From positions 4,843,501 through 4,907,500 of the forward strand of contig JBAMJR010000031.1 in the NCBI GenBank assembly GCA_038501785.1: a DNA stretch of 64,000 bases, given 5' to 3'. Position 1 is the first letter of the stretch, and each line of letters begins with the position of its first letter. Below are positions 23,346 through 34,889 of this stretch, one piece after another. The stretch comes from Myoxocephalus aenaeus (lineage: Eukaryota; Chordata; Actinopteri; Perciformes; Cottidae). A program made the translations under genes and the position numbers. The notes below the pieces were generated by a model. That model saw nothing but the letters and a program-made list of their open reading frames with translations. It did not search any database and was not told where the DNA came from.

Positions 23346-23605
23346 TGGTGGGTTCGGGCTGTACGCAGTCTATGATCCATCAGAGCCTGGGTCGGCCCGG
23401 GACATTGGTGGAGGCATTGTGGGTAAATATTAGGTGTGTGCATGGGGACGTTCACGAGTATCCCATAGTATCAGTGGAAATTAGGCATGGGGGGAAAAAG
23501 CATAGTATAAAGGTTGCGGTTAGCTCCCGCCTTACGCACCCTCTAATCTTGGGAACCGATTGGCCGGGTTTTAACAAGTTAACGGGGCAGGCGGCGGGGG
23601 TGCGG
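23320..23605 (+). pseudogene. Retrotransposon aspartic protease remnant with altered active site
   Basis: The frame reads GSGCTQSMIHQSLG, then IKVAVSSRLTHPLILGTDWP. The layout is that of a retropepsin: active-site triad, flap region and closing ILG(T/R)DW motif. The triad is GSG (codons at 23351-23359) instead of the catalytic D-S/T-G, one base from GAT, so the enzyme would be inactive. It is in a different frame from the zinc knuckle. Confidence 0.75.
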
Positions 23606-23671
23606 TCACGGTAGACAGGGTCATGCGATATGTGTGCTGTGCTCAGCGGCGACGCGAGGTTGGCCGACATT

Positions 23672-24890
23672 CAGTGGTGTATAGTAACGAAGTAGAAATA
23701 CTTCGTTACTGTACTTAAGTAGTTTTTTTTGGATATCTGTACTCTACTTTACTATTTATATTTCTGTTTACTTTTACTTTTACTTCACTACATTTTGCAA
23801 AGAAAACTGATACTTTTACTCCGATACATTTCCCCTGAAACCTTCGTTACTCGCTACAAAATCAAATCCATCTCTAGAAAGAAAAAGAAAAAAACACATC
23901 CGGGACTGTGGTGGAACACAGACTCCACCAAGCAGGTTTTGCGAATCACAATATTATGCATTTCCCTCTACATCCTCTAGTCCAGCGCTCCCGAACCTTT
24001 ATGCGCCACAGACCGGTTACGTGAAGACAATATTGTCACCGACCGGGTCCGACCTCGGAGAGACAGGAGACAACGACACCTGACGTGTGTTCGTTATGTC
24101 CAGTCTACTGACTCTACTGCTAACTAAACCTTTAGTCCAGTCTACTGCTTAACTTATAACCCGCTGCACAAAGAGGATGTTGGAATGGAAGCAGGTTTTC
24201 ATGCTTTTTTGGCGATCTCAGGATACTTTGCCTTGGTTTTAATCCAGAACACCGGCAGAGTTGAAACAGACTTAAGTTTCATTTTCAGGGTAACGTAACA
24301 TATTGACATGTGTCAAGAGGTTCCGTCTGAGGTTACCACAGACGGATGTATCTGGTAATTTTTCACAATAAAACATTTTTCCGGACTTGATTTTTTTAAT
24401 TTAACTTACATTTGTCATTCATTCTTTCTGTTCCGGGCGGAATGAGCATACTTATAACCACACTGTTACAACTCCTTCATAGTGTCATATTGCTTTTTGG
24501 AGAATTATGATGATAAGTTCATAGTAGATGCAAAAGTATACTTAGGTACAATATATTATGTTGAACATATATGGATGGATCACAGCCAACCCAGTTATTT
24601 TTTCAACACAACTCCTGGTCCTTGGTCACGGTGGCCACAGCACTTCTCAAAATTCGGACCCATTGCTTTTTTATTAAAAGCATGTACTTGTACTTTTACT
24701 TTCAATACTTAAGTACATTTTATATCAGAAAAATACTTTTGATACTTAAGTACAGAAAATATCAGATACTTTAAGACTTTTACTCAAGTAGTATTTTATT
24801 AGGTGACTTTTACTTTTACTGGAGTAATTTTCCAGTAAGGTATCTTTACTTTTACTCAAGTACGGCTTTTGGGTACTTTATACAACACTG
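23672..24890. mobile_element. hAT element, 1219 bp, inserted between protease and integrase
   Basis: Left end CAGTGGTGTATAGTAACGAAG; right end reads inward CAGTGTTGTATAAAGTAC. The duplication CCGACATT is perfect at 23664-23671 and 24891-24898. Subterminal DNA is full of ACTTTTACTT / CTTAAGTAC motifs on both sides, typical of a common teleost hAT family. There is no transposase. Near 23983, CAGCGCTCCCGAACC followed by TTTATGCGCCACAGACCGG looks like the left end of yet another hAT family, suggesting a third level of nesting. Confidence 0.93.
23983..24075 (+). mobile_element. Fragment resembling another hAT MITE left end (third nesting level)
   Basis: The text CAGCGCTCCCGAACC, then GCGCCACAGACCGGTT and GACCGGGTCC, follows the pattern of a widespread vertebrate hAT terminus (CAG.GGTTCCCAACC...CCACGGACCGG). 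No right end or duplication was found, so truncation or strong divergence is likely. Confidence 0.45.
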
Positions 24891-24898
24891 CCGACATT

Positions 24899-25915
24899 GC
24901 AGACGGGGTTGGGGAACCGGTGGAGCCTCCCGTGGAGACTCCGCCGGCTCCCGAGTTCCACTGCATGGAAGATTTTCCACTCGAGCAGTCTCGGGATGAT
25001 ACTCTGCGCTCGGCCTTTAAACAAGTGATGCGAGTTGATGGTCAGCTGATGCGCCCTGACGCAGCGCAGTCATATCCGCACTTTTCATTGATTAGGGACA
25101 GGTTGTATAGAGTGAGTCGTGACACTCAAACAGGGCAGGAAAACACCCAGTTGCTGGTGGCGAAAAGCCGCCGGGAAATGATTTTCCAGGCGGCTCACTA
25201 TAACCCGATGGCTGGTCACATGGGATATGAAAAAACACTAGACCGGATAATGACCCGATTTTATTGGCCAGGCATCCGGGGGGATGTGCGCCGTTCGTGC
25301 GCGTCCTGCCCGGAGTGTCAATTGGTAAATCAACCGGCCATTCCGAGGGTGCCTTTGCGTCCTCTGCCATTAATGGAGGTGCCGTTCGAGCGAATAGCCA
25401 TGGACCTCATCGGGCCATTTCACCGGAGCGCACGCGGATAGCGCTTTGTGTTAGTCCTGGTGGATTACGCAACGCGATATCCGGAGGCGGTGCCGTTGCG
25501 CAACATTTCTGCAAAGAGTGTCGCGCAGGCTCTGTTTCAGGTCATCTCCCGAGTCGGAATCCCGAAAGAGATTCAGACTGACCAGGGCACCTCGTTCATG
25601 TCATGTACACTGAGAACTTTACGGGTTACTGGGCATTAAATCTATTCGGACCAGTGTTTATCACCCACAGACCGACGGTCTGGTGGAGCGTCTGAATAAG
25701 ACCTTAAAGTCCATGATCCGTAAATGTATTAATGACTATGAACGTAATTGGGATAAATGGCTTGATTCTCTGTTGTTTGCAGTGCGGGAGGTTCCCCAGG
25801 CCTCCACGGGATTTTCTCCCTTTGAACTGGACACCACGGGGGGGGGGGTGTTCGACCTGATTAAGGAAAACTGGGAGGAAGGTCCGAGCACCAGTAAGAA
25901 TGAAATTCAATAAGT
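24899..25915 (+). pseudogene. Retrotransposon integrase, near-complete but broken
   Basis: The frame shows an HHCC zinc domain (AAHYNPMAGHMGYEK ... CASCPEC), then the catalytic core. First Asp is in AMDLIGPFHRS, second in EIQTDQGTSFMS, and the Glu in TDGLVERLNKTL, giving a D,D,E triad. Defects: an in-frame TAG at 25439-25441; a frameshift at about 25615-25640 between second Asp and Glu; and a TAA at about 25911 just after NEIQ. The sequence then keeps only VLDLR before jumping to the pre-LTR region, so the carboxy terminus and everything after it were deleted. Integrase would insert the element DNA copy into the genome. Confidence 0.88.
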
Positions 25916-26161
25916 CCTGGACCTGCGGGTCCTGGGGAGTAGGTTAGGCCGGATGGCTCCCCGGCCTAAGGCTGGCGGTATGTGGTGGCGGGGGTGTGGT
26001 TTAGGCTCAGCTGCAGAGAGAGAGAGAGAGTGGAGGGGCGATTCAGGGAACAGGTCCTGGGATGAGGGATAATCAGCCTCAGCTGTGTGCAATTTGTGTG
26101 TGTCTCTTCCTTTTTAAAAGACAGTTGGCGTGGGAGAAGAGTGGGTTGGAGCAGAGACGAA

Positions 26162-27004
26162 GGCCGTTTCTCAATATGCGTTCTTCTCTGTACTTGTGTT
26201 CTCGTGGACTCGTGAAACGTCATCAGCCCAAGTACTGTTCCAATTCAAAAGTCCGCTTCTCGCCAAGCACGGTGAAAATGCCCGGATGTGACTTGATCCT
26301 CCCATTTTACCGGGGATGCATCAGAGCAGACTTGAGCGTACTTGAGAGAGCCAATATCCCAGAATGCATTTCGGACCAGCAAACGGGGAACAATGGCGGA
26401 TGAGAAAACTCACAACTGAAAGTTGACATTCTATAAATACTACCGTTGTTGAGTCACAAAATGTAATTTTAGGATGTTTTCAGGCGAGAAGTTATTTGTT
26501 TAAGCATCAAATCTGTGGTCGGTTTGTCCAGACTCATCTTATTTAAAAAGATACGCCGACGGGTTGAGGTCCTGCTGGGGGACCGTGAGCCCCGTCAGCA
26601 CCAAGCCGTCAGCGCTGTGCTGCCCGCCGACAGCAGCTTGATCTCGGCTGGACTTTTTGAAATGATCCGCTGGCTCCGATGTCTCCGTATCGATTAAACA
26701 TGAGATATAAATCGACTTTGAGGATCTAACAAGCAATCTTTATTATTTATTCAGTCACATTAAATCAGTTTGACTGAGGGAAAGGTTACGATTTATAACT
26801 TAAGATTTTAATTTAACTTTTACTTTGAACTACAGTCTTATTACTTTTGACCGAATTGTTTGCAATTATATGTGTATCTATATAAATATATAAGTATATA
26901 TATATAAAATGTATAAACATATTATATATACAATTATGTGTATCTATATAAGTATATAAAATACATATTTATAAACACAATATATATACAAGGATGTATG
27001 TATG

Positions 27005-27075
<71 letters not shown>

Positions 27076-27386
27076 TATATATATATATATTTCATATATA
27101 CATACACACACATTTTATATATACAATGATATGTGTATGTCTGTGAAACCAGTGCAAAAAAAGCAGGGTTGTCATATTTTGTTTGACTGTAAAAATACTT
27201 TACAGTGAAGAATCAGAGTAACTCATGACAACGACAGCTGAGGTGGTGACGTCATCAAGTCAGCTGCTGTTCCAATTGCAGAAAGACCGTCCTGTGTCCT
27301 CCCGTCCTTGAGAGTCTGGACTCCCAAGTCCAAACTCCAAAAGTTCACAAGTCTGGACTTAGCGTACTTGGTATTGAGAAACGGCC
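26162..27386. mobile_element. DNA transposon with 15-bp inverted ends inserted in the LTR, 1225 bp
   Basis: Perfect inverted ends GGCCGTTTCTCAATA (26162-26176 and 27372-27386). Flanks read GACGAA and GACGTA, a possible imperfect 6-bp duplication, so the superfamily is unresolved; a PIF/ISL2EU-like element is one thought. Both subterminal regions contain phrases such as 'tgttccaatt', 'gtccg' and 'gcgtactt'. The interior is AT-rich with a long TA repeat (27009-27090). There is no transposase frame. Confidence 0.8.
27009..27090. repeat. (TA)n microsatellite with one interruption
   Basis: Alternating T/A broken by an AAA near 27068, within the transposon at 26162-27386. Further TATA-rich text surrounds it (26870-27130). 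Confidence 0.95.
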
Positions 27387-27633
27387 GACGTAGTTGAACC
27401 AGCTGATTGCCAGGAGCAGAGACCGATCAATAAAGTATATTAACAACCCGCAAATCCAAAGCTTGTTGCCCTTTTGTGCTGCCCGAGACTCACGGGAGTG
27501 ACGAAGTACGTTACAAAGACCTTTCTAAATAGAGCAGGGTAAATACACAGAACTGATTAAACCACCCAGAGGGACCCGTTCTCACCATGTAATGAATGGA
27601 TCTGCAGAATCAAAATGTGTTTATTTTAATCTC

Positions 27634-27957
27634 TTAAAGTGACAGTGTGTAGGATTTAGTGCCATCTAGCGGTCTGGTTGCAGTTTGCAACCAACTAAAT
27701 ATTCATCCGCTCACTGTGAGCCACTGCTAAAGCCAGTGTTTGGTTTGTCCCTTCTGGGCTACTGTAGAAAATGGCAGTGCAACACGACTCCGTGGAGAAG
27801 ACACGCTCCCTGTAGCTATGAAGGGCTCATTCTAAGCTCACGGAAACAGATTTTTTTTTTGTTTCAGGTGATTATACAACAATGAAAACATAGTTTTGAA
27901 CATTATATTTAATTTCTGCTAATAAATCACCCAAGATTCTACACAATGTACCTTTTT
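27634..27957. mobile_element. Teleost MITE (GTGTAGGATTTAGTGCCATC family)
   Basis: Left end TTAAAGTGACAGTGTGTAGG; right end reads inward AAAAAGGTACATTGTGTAGA, an imperfect inverted repeat. Interior phrases 'ccatctagcggt', 'gttgcagtttgcaacca' and 'ctgctaataaatca' match a dispersed repeat I remember from many spiny-rayed fish. No coding capacity. The duplication is not clear. Confidence 0.7.
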
Positions 27958-30054
27958 AGTGAGAAGTGATACTACTACCAGAATGCATAAAATCAAATCA
28001 GTCAGATGAACAGTGGGCATCATAAACAACTTCTAAATTATATTTGTTTTATGTATCATTTTTAAAAAGGTAATGTAGGCTAAAAAAAGAGCAGGGCATT
28101 CATTTGTGTACTATGCAAGTGCTGATTTGCTGAGATTAATGGTGTCAAGTTAACACTCTGTCCGGTGAAATGAACTGTCAGACCAGCTGGCGCTTGGAGG
28201 ACAGCACCATTACCAACATAATCAGACAATCAGCATTGCCCCCAATCACACATACACACACGCTCTCTCTGCATAGCAATCACAGCACTCGCACGCTCAC
28301 TCTCTTTCTGTCTTTTGCTTTCCAGTGACCCTCACCTAGTCTGTGTCAAAAAGCTGGTACATGTCACAGTATGATTTCACATTAAATAACTTAGATTTAC
28401 ATTTTAGGTCAGCAAATCCATAATTATCAAGGCGTTCATACTCGCAGTGGGAACTAAATGCCAGTAGAGTTTACCTGCGTGTCTGTTAGCTGAGCTCTGT
28501 AGCGCCACTCAGCATGAACAGCGCAGACACAGACACACATCCAATCTCACATGTCTTATCTAAATATGTTTTACTTTTTTTTTAGATTAAGAATCTCATT
28601 TTCAAGCAAGAGTGCACCCACTCATGACATCCCACACAGATATCTACATTAATACTGAGAATGACCCCACTTCTAGGTCTACACCTGAGATACTCAACTT
28701 GCTACACCTGAGATACTCAAGTAGGGGCCAGTTGATCAACAAACATATAATAATCATATTTTATGAACAAGCTCTATTAGTCTATTTTGATACTATTTCT
28801 GCACTCTGGCACCTTATTTATATTAAAAGTATGAAACAAGTCCCATTGTGAATTTTAATTGTGAATTACAAAATGGTCTGCGGACCAACCGGTAACCCGG
28901 TAGTAATCAGTCGTTTTAATTTCTTACTCTACTGTACTTACTGCTAAAATAACAGTAAGAAATAAAAGCAATGTTATGGATAGTTGAAAACTATTTATTT
29001 ATTAATTTTAGGAATTCATGCTTGAACCATGCATAATCATGTTATTATCAAATCATCATAGCCTTGTGATTTGGTCCCTTCCCCAATGCGATTGGCATTT
29101 GGCCACGTTGTCTTGTCAGATTAGTCGAAGCTTTACGTATTTCAACTTTATCAGTCAAATGTTCAGCAAGTCAGAAACAAAACTCTTGCTCTCGATAAGG
29201 TCTCTACATAGTCAAGAAAAGGTTAACCATGATAGTCATACACAAGTCTCTTCTAAATAAATGAAAAGAGTTAATAGATACCTGAAGTGCTGCTCCGCTT
29301 TTGAGTTTTCTACAAATTAATATTATTGTAATTTTCTGTTTCTCCGTGATTTAAACTTTTCTAATTTAGTTCGATGAACTCTATTTGTCATGTATTGGGG
29401 TATCAAACAAGTGTGCATGGTCAGATTCTTGAGAACACACAGCAACATGTGGTTGGTAGGAATGCCACAGGCAGGTTCATCTGCAACAGATGGACAGAAG
29501 CAACAGAACATGGAGAATTCACCTGCCACAAATAGACACAACGTCAGCCTGAACAAACACATGGGTCAGATTTTTGTCTGCTGCAGTCACCTGTATGTAA
29601 GTAAATATTTTCAATGATATGAAAGGATGTCAAAACAGAAGTCACGTTGCTTCTCCTGTTATCTGTTGCGATTTGCATAACATATCTTTTGCACATTGAA
29701 AATGTAGAATTTCCTCATCTTCATGCAATTTCCATGGTGAGTTTTAAGACACTGCACTCAGAGCCTTGAACATACAGTGCAAAAGTAACTTTCTCGCTCC
29801 TCCCTTAGTCTCTTTTGTCGCTCACACCATGCACAATATCTCATTTCAAATGGAAGAAAAATTATTCGAAAGGCTTTTATGTTGATTTTTCACGCCTGGT
29901 CAAGTTGAAATGACATCACATAGTCCACTGGCTTCTACTCTTCGATAAGGAAATGGGTTTGCAAGCTCATCAACCACCTCATCATGTCTATCAGTGAGAG
30001 TCAAACTGAGACCTACCTTGATCCAACACAAAGGGTGATTTGCAAATGGAAGTT

Positions 30055-30056
<2 letters not shown>

Positions 30057-30143
<87 letters not shown>
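30057..30143. repeat. (CA)n microsatellite
   Basis: About 43 uninterrupted CA units. Confidence 0.97.
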
Positions 30144-30145
<2 letters not shown>

Positions 30146-33100
30146 CTCTCAGCAGTGACCTTAAACGGAAACTACACATCGTACTAGTCTCTAAATGCAA
30201 ATAAGGTAAGTGTGGACGTTTCATTGTAAATCACATGTCACTAAACAAGCCCTGTGATAAATGTAGCCGCACTAAGTAATGTGTGCATTTAGACAGCATA
30301 CTAAGCAGCGTCCCTCAATATTGCCAGAAGTTGTAGCTCAGTGCAGTTGAGTTCTGTTGTTGACTGACTGGTGCATGTCTGTACTCATATCTACAGTACA
30401 TTAAAAAAAAGTCAAAAGCCATTTGGGCTGTAAATCTGCAATTCCTCCATTAGAGATTCAATGAATTGCTTCCTTTTTGCTTGTGATTGATTTATGTGAA
30501 AATGATTACCATTAAACAAAGAGGAATCTTGTTTAGCACTGCCATTGCACATACATTTCATGCTGATCGTGGAGCACTGAATGCCGGAGTGGGCACCGAA
30601 CAACCTGGCAGTCACAGTGGGGCTGATGTGATCATTTCGGAAAGAATGCCCTCAAAAAGGCCACAGGAGTCGCTTTAACACTACATGACATCATTCACCC
30701 ATTCACACTGATGGCAAGAGCTACCATGCAAGGTGCCACCTGCCCATCAGGACTATCTAAACAATCATACACTGTCGGCACAGCTATGGGAGCAATTTGT
30801 ATCCATGTGCACATGTGTTTTGTTAATAGTAGTCGTATTTAGAAGACAATTCAAATGTTGTGTTTTCATAACAAATGTGTCGACAGGTTTGGATGCATAT
30901 TCATTGATCTATAATGAATTATTTAAGGTCATGGTTAAGTGTATGCACTTGTTGTCATTTCCTGTATGAATGTAAATGTAAAATATGAATTGCCAATCAT
31001 ATCAGGTGTGAGTAATATTAGGCATACGGAATTGTTTGACTAATGTACCTTAATGTAACCATAAAACCATCTTTCCTTCTTTCAAGTTTGAAAACATGTG
31101 TTACTCTGTAACGTGCTAACTAATTTCCCTTGTATTCCTAAATCAATGCTTGGCCACTAAGCAATTATCCCCAGGGCATCCAAATGGCCAATAGCCCTGC
31201 TTGTTTCTAATGACTCACAGTAAGGGTGACCTTGAATACTCGACTATTTCACAATTAAATCTAAGGAGCCTGATTCTAGTGGTAATCTTACAGTTGAATC
31301 ATCACAGTAAGGGCAAACAACAAATAACAACATACAAATTCAAAGTATAGGCCTAGATGTATTAATCAGAAGACACACACAAGAACGTAGCAAGATCAGA
31401 GCACTAAATGTATTTTTTAATTCAGGAACAATTCCCTAGAATCAGCTGGGGCACGCAGGATAAGAGACTGTGTCTCTGTCTGTCGATCTCCATTCCATGT
31501 CCGTGCTATGGACAACTACACACAACAAACATTGCTGTTCATTATTCTGAAACAACAGCTAAGTAATATAAACATGTATCTTGGCAAGTAATGTTGTTTT
31601 TACAAATTTTCTACAGATACATAAAGCTTAAACAGACCAGGGAGATCAATGTGAATGAAAAAAAGATCCAATGATCACTCGACTAAAGAGAAGACTTGAC
31701 TAAATGTTTGGTCTGCAAGTTTGTGTTAATTTTTTGCAAGTGTGTCTGTATGTGCTTGTATTTGTGTTTGATTGTGCTTTTGTGTCTAAACTGCCAATTG
31801 AGACAACTGCGATGTGAACTGGAATCCCCTTTTGATTGCCGATGGCTGAACCTGGGATAACGTGTGTTTGTGTATGTTTGTGTCTTCCTGCCTGCTGAGC
31901 TCTGCACGTAAATCTTTCCCTAAATACAGCGATGAGCCACTGGCACTGGTAGGCGACCTATGAGCTGATAGGACCGGGTTAGGAGTTCATTCCAGGCGGA
32001 TGGGCAAGAGCCACAGTGCATTGTGGGTACATGTTTTTCTCCCAAGTCTGGACTAGCCTGATAAGGCAAAAAGAGCTGGCTAAGGACCAGAGTGTGTGAA
32101 ACCTATGTCTTTCCCTCTCTATTTTTCGCAGCCCGTCTCTTCCACACCCTCATTTATTACCACGTTTTCACTCTCCATTTCTGACATGTCTACCTCTCTT
32201 ATTTGTTGTCTTCTCCAGCATCCGCTCCTGCTCTCAGGCTGCCTTAATAATCACATTGTTTTGTTGTTCTATTCCTTTTTTTTCTCTGCTTTACATTGGA
32301 CCTCTTGAATCCTGTCCCTTCCTGAGTTATTGTCTCATTCCCACAGCAAATAAGTACTGCCTTCAGTCGCTAACCTTTCTCTATTTTTCTTTCTCACTGA
32401 AAATGGGATTTATTTCCCTCTCTTTCCACTGTTGAAACACCTCATCACCTCCCATCTCTCAACTCTTCCCTTTCCCTCTCTTTGACTTACTTGTTCCTCT
32501 TGCTGTCGGGCTGTCAGCCCACAGACACAATCCTGCAACACAAACACTAAGAAACTGGGACATGTGAGGAATTCAGCATGGTGGAACGGGATGGAGTAAA
32601 GAACTAAGGCTGGAAATCTCTGGGAAACTCACAATTTGATTTAATTTATATTCAAGGTGCTATAATTAAAAAAATTCAGAGATGCATAATAATACTTTTT
32701 TTACTGTCATTTATGACGTAATTCTTTTTTTGCATCATCATTCATCATCATTATATAATGAATATGCCAACTATGCTAAGGGTGACATTACAAAAAGAAT
32801 TAGCAGGACGCCTCTTGTGTCAATGACAAATTGCTCAACACAGAATCACTTTGTATCTAATGATCAAATCGCTTCTCTACCCAGTATGAACAAAAGATAA
32901 GATCAAATAAGGTGACTTGAATCAACATGAGATAAAGGATTTAAAGTGAGCATTGACCTAAATACATTGAATGCAGAATAGCTTTAAAAAAAGAAGCCAT
33001 AAAATGATCTGAAAAAATCAGATGCTGAAATGATATTGCATTATCTTTGAGTCAGCTGTCACTCAAAATATCAGTCAGCACCGTGTGAGTTTACAAGTCT

Positions 33101-34868
33101 CCTCTCATTCAACAACTCAGCAATCACACAAAGCGTTTACAATTTTAGTTTTCCTTCTTCCTTCCGATATCAGCTGGGCGAAAGTGGAGTCAGATCGCAC
33201 ATTAACGTGAAACCTGACCACATGTTCCCAGCTCATCTGGTGTGTCGTGATGACACAACTCGTGGTGGGGGCTAAGCGTAATTAAGCTAGGGACTGACTC
33301 CATCCGATGCTCTACTGCACCACTACCATTTGAATGCCACTTTAATTGCTTTTCTTCCCCCTATTCCCACCTCACTAACCTGGCCCGTTCTATCAATCTA
33401 TTAAATTCCAGGGGGGAAAATGCCTCCATACAAACATGCAAATATGGGAGTGGGAGAGAGATTGTGCGTGAGAATGTGTGTCCCCATGCATGTTTAAGTG
33501 CATGATCGCAAACAATTCCAACTTTACATATGCTATCACACATATAGATGCATGAATGTGTTCTGCACATGTCCCAGTGGATGTGTACTCTGCATCCTCA
33601 TGCGTACTCATGAGCTGGTGTCTGCCCATTAAAATTACTCATATGTGTTTCTCTTTGCACCATGGAGAGTGAGGTTTCCCCAAATAGCTACTCTCAGCCT
33701 CTCTGTGGTCTCGGCTTTCTTTGTCTGCCTCCCTTGGCAGCAGCTACTGTGAGGCTCTTGACCCTCTTTACCAGACGTACATTCGCACACATACAAACAC
33801 TTAAGTAATACACACACACTTCAGGATATGAAAGCTGGTTCTACAGAGCTCATAAACTTGAGTATTTTCTGAAAAAATACAAATGTGAAATGAGCCATAT
33901 GGGATGCCAGGAAATTATCCAAAATAGTGCATTACAGATTTTCCACATGTCTCAGTATGTGTTACACACTGCTGAGTCATATGTGACCGGAAAACAAGGG
34001 TTGTTTTTTCTGTTTCAACCTAGCTCCACTCAACCATGCAATGTTTGCCTGTCCTCCTGACCCTGTGACTTTGACCTGAGACAGGACTGTCAGAATATGT
34101 GTAAGTATGCTGGTAATCCCTCAAAAGAAACATGGAGGACAAAGCAACCGATGCAGCAATAAAGAGAAAATCAGCAAAAATCCTGAAATAATGTAATTTC
34201 GGCATTGCTGTTCACAATCTGGGTGTGTGAAGCGAGTGTGTCAAGAGATGGAGCATCTCACTCTTTCTAGAACAGCTCAATGCACATTTTGCATTAGGCA
34301 CAGAGTCAGTGTATCTTTAACTTTATAGTTAATCAGTGTAGCTAATAATAGTCTTCTTTAGTTAGCTCAGATCAAGTATTGATCTTTCTACAACTAAATT
34401 AGCAATAGTTCAAATATCTGAAAGACAGAAAACAAATCAAGTTCGTAGCATGTATCTGTTAGTACATTTTTATGGAAAGTTGACAAACAAAAAAGGATCA
34501 AAACTAAATACTTGTCTGTACAAAAAATTTGTAGAGAATTTCCCATTTGTAATGTCACAGTTTAGTGGCCTCCTGGTGGCTGTAGCGCCCTAAGCAGCAA
34601 CAACTGGCACTGTAAGTAAGATTCAAGGACATCCAATTACTTAATAAAATATATGAAACGTTTACATTTCCATATCCAATCTGTTCCAGTGGTCAGTACT
34701 GTGCACTGATTAGCATATTAATGATTCAACAACCGACCCGTTTGAAACTGAAGCGATCTTTAAAGTCGAATGCACAAGACCAATGTGACATTTGAGCAAG
34801 CTTTTTTTTAAAGTGAAACAATTTTAACACAATTGATTGAGTCACAGCGTAAGATGTAATCTATAAAG

Positions 34869-34889
34869 AACCCCCCCCCCCCCCCCCCC
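34869..34889. repeat. Poly(C) homopolymer followed by poly(A)
   Basis: A run of about 20 C, then ACAAAAAAAAG. Long G/C homopolymers are uncommon and prone to sequencing error. Confidence 0.9.

Larger units (their letters stand above)
22684..27515 (+). mobile_element. Ty3/gypsy (Gmr1-like) retrotransposon relic with two nested DNA transposons
   Basis: The relic is flanked by AAGAC at 22679-22683 and 27516-27520, a 5-bp duplication as left by LTR retrotransposons. Order on the plus strand: TGTG (all that remains of the 5' LTR), partial gag, protease, [hAT insertion 23672-24890], integrase, then a 3' LTR (25981-27515) split by another DNA transposon (26162-27386). Reverse transcriptase and RNase H are absent. 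The gag is SCAN-like, and integrase follows protease directly. That fits Gmr1-like elements, whose integrase precedes reverse transcriptase, unlike typical Ty3/gypsy. Gag and pol carry frameshifts, stops and a protease active-site change, so the element is dead. Confidence 0.88.
25981..27515 (+). mobile_element. 3' LTR of the gypsy relic, interrupted
   Basis: Begins TGTGGTGGCGGGGGTGTGG. It carries TTTTTAAAAGAC (26111-26122) as a probable TATA region. After the inserted transposon it continues with GATCAATAAAG (polyadenylation signal near 27425) and ends ...TACGTTACA before the AAGAC duplication. The LTR without the insert is about 310 bp. Confidence 0.75.

Noticed and set aside
22782..23375. 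197-residue Gly/Pro-rich frame taken as one protein
   Set aside because: Only its end (the zinc knuckle) is in the true gag frame; the first part is a shadow of the capsid frame.
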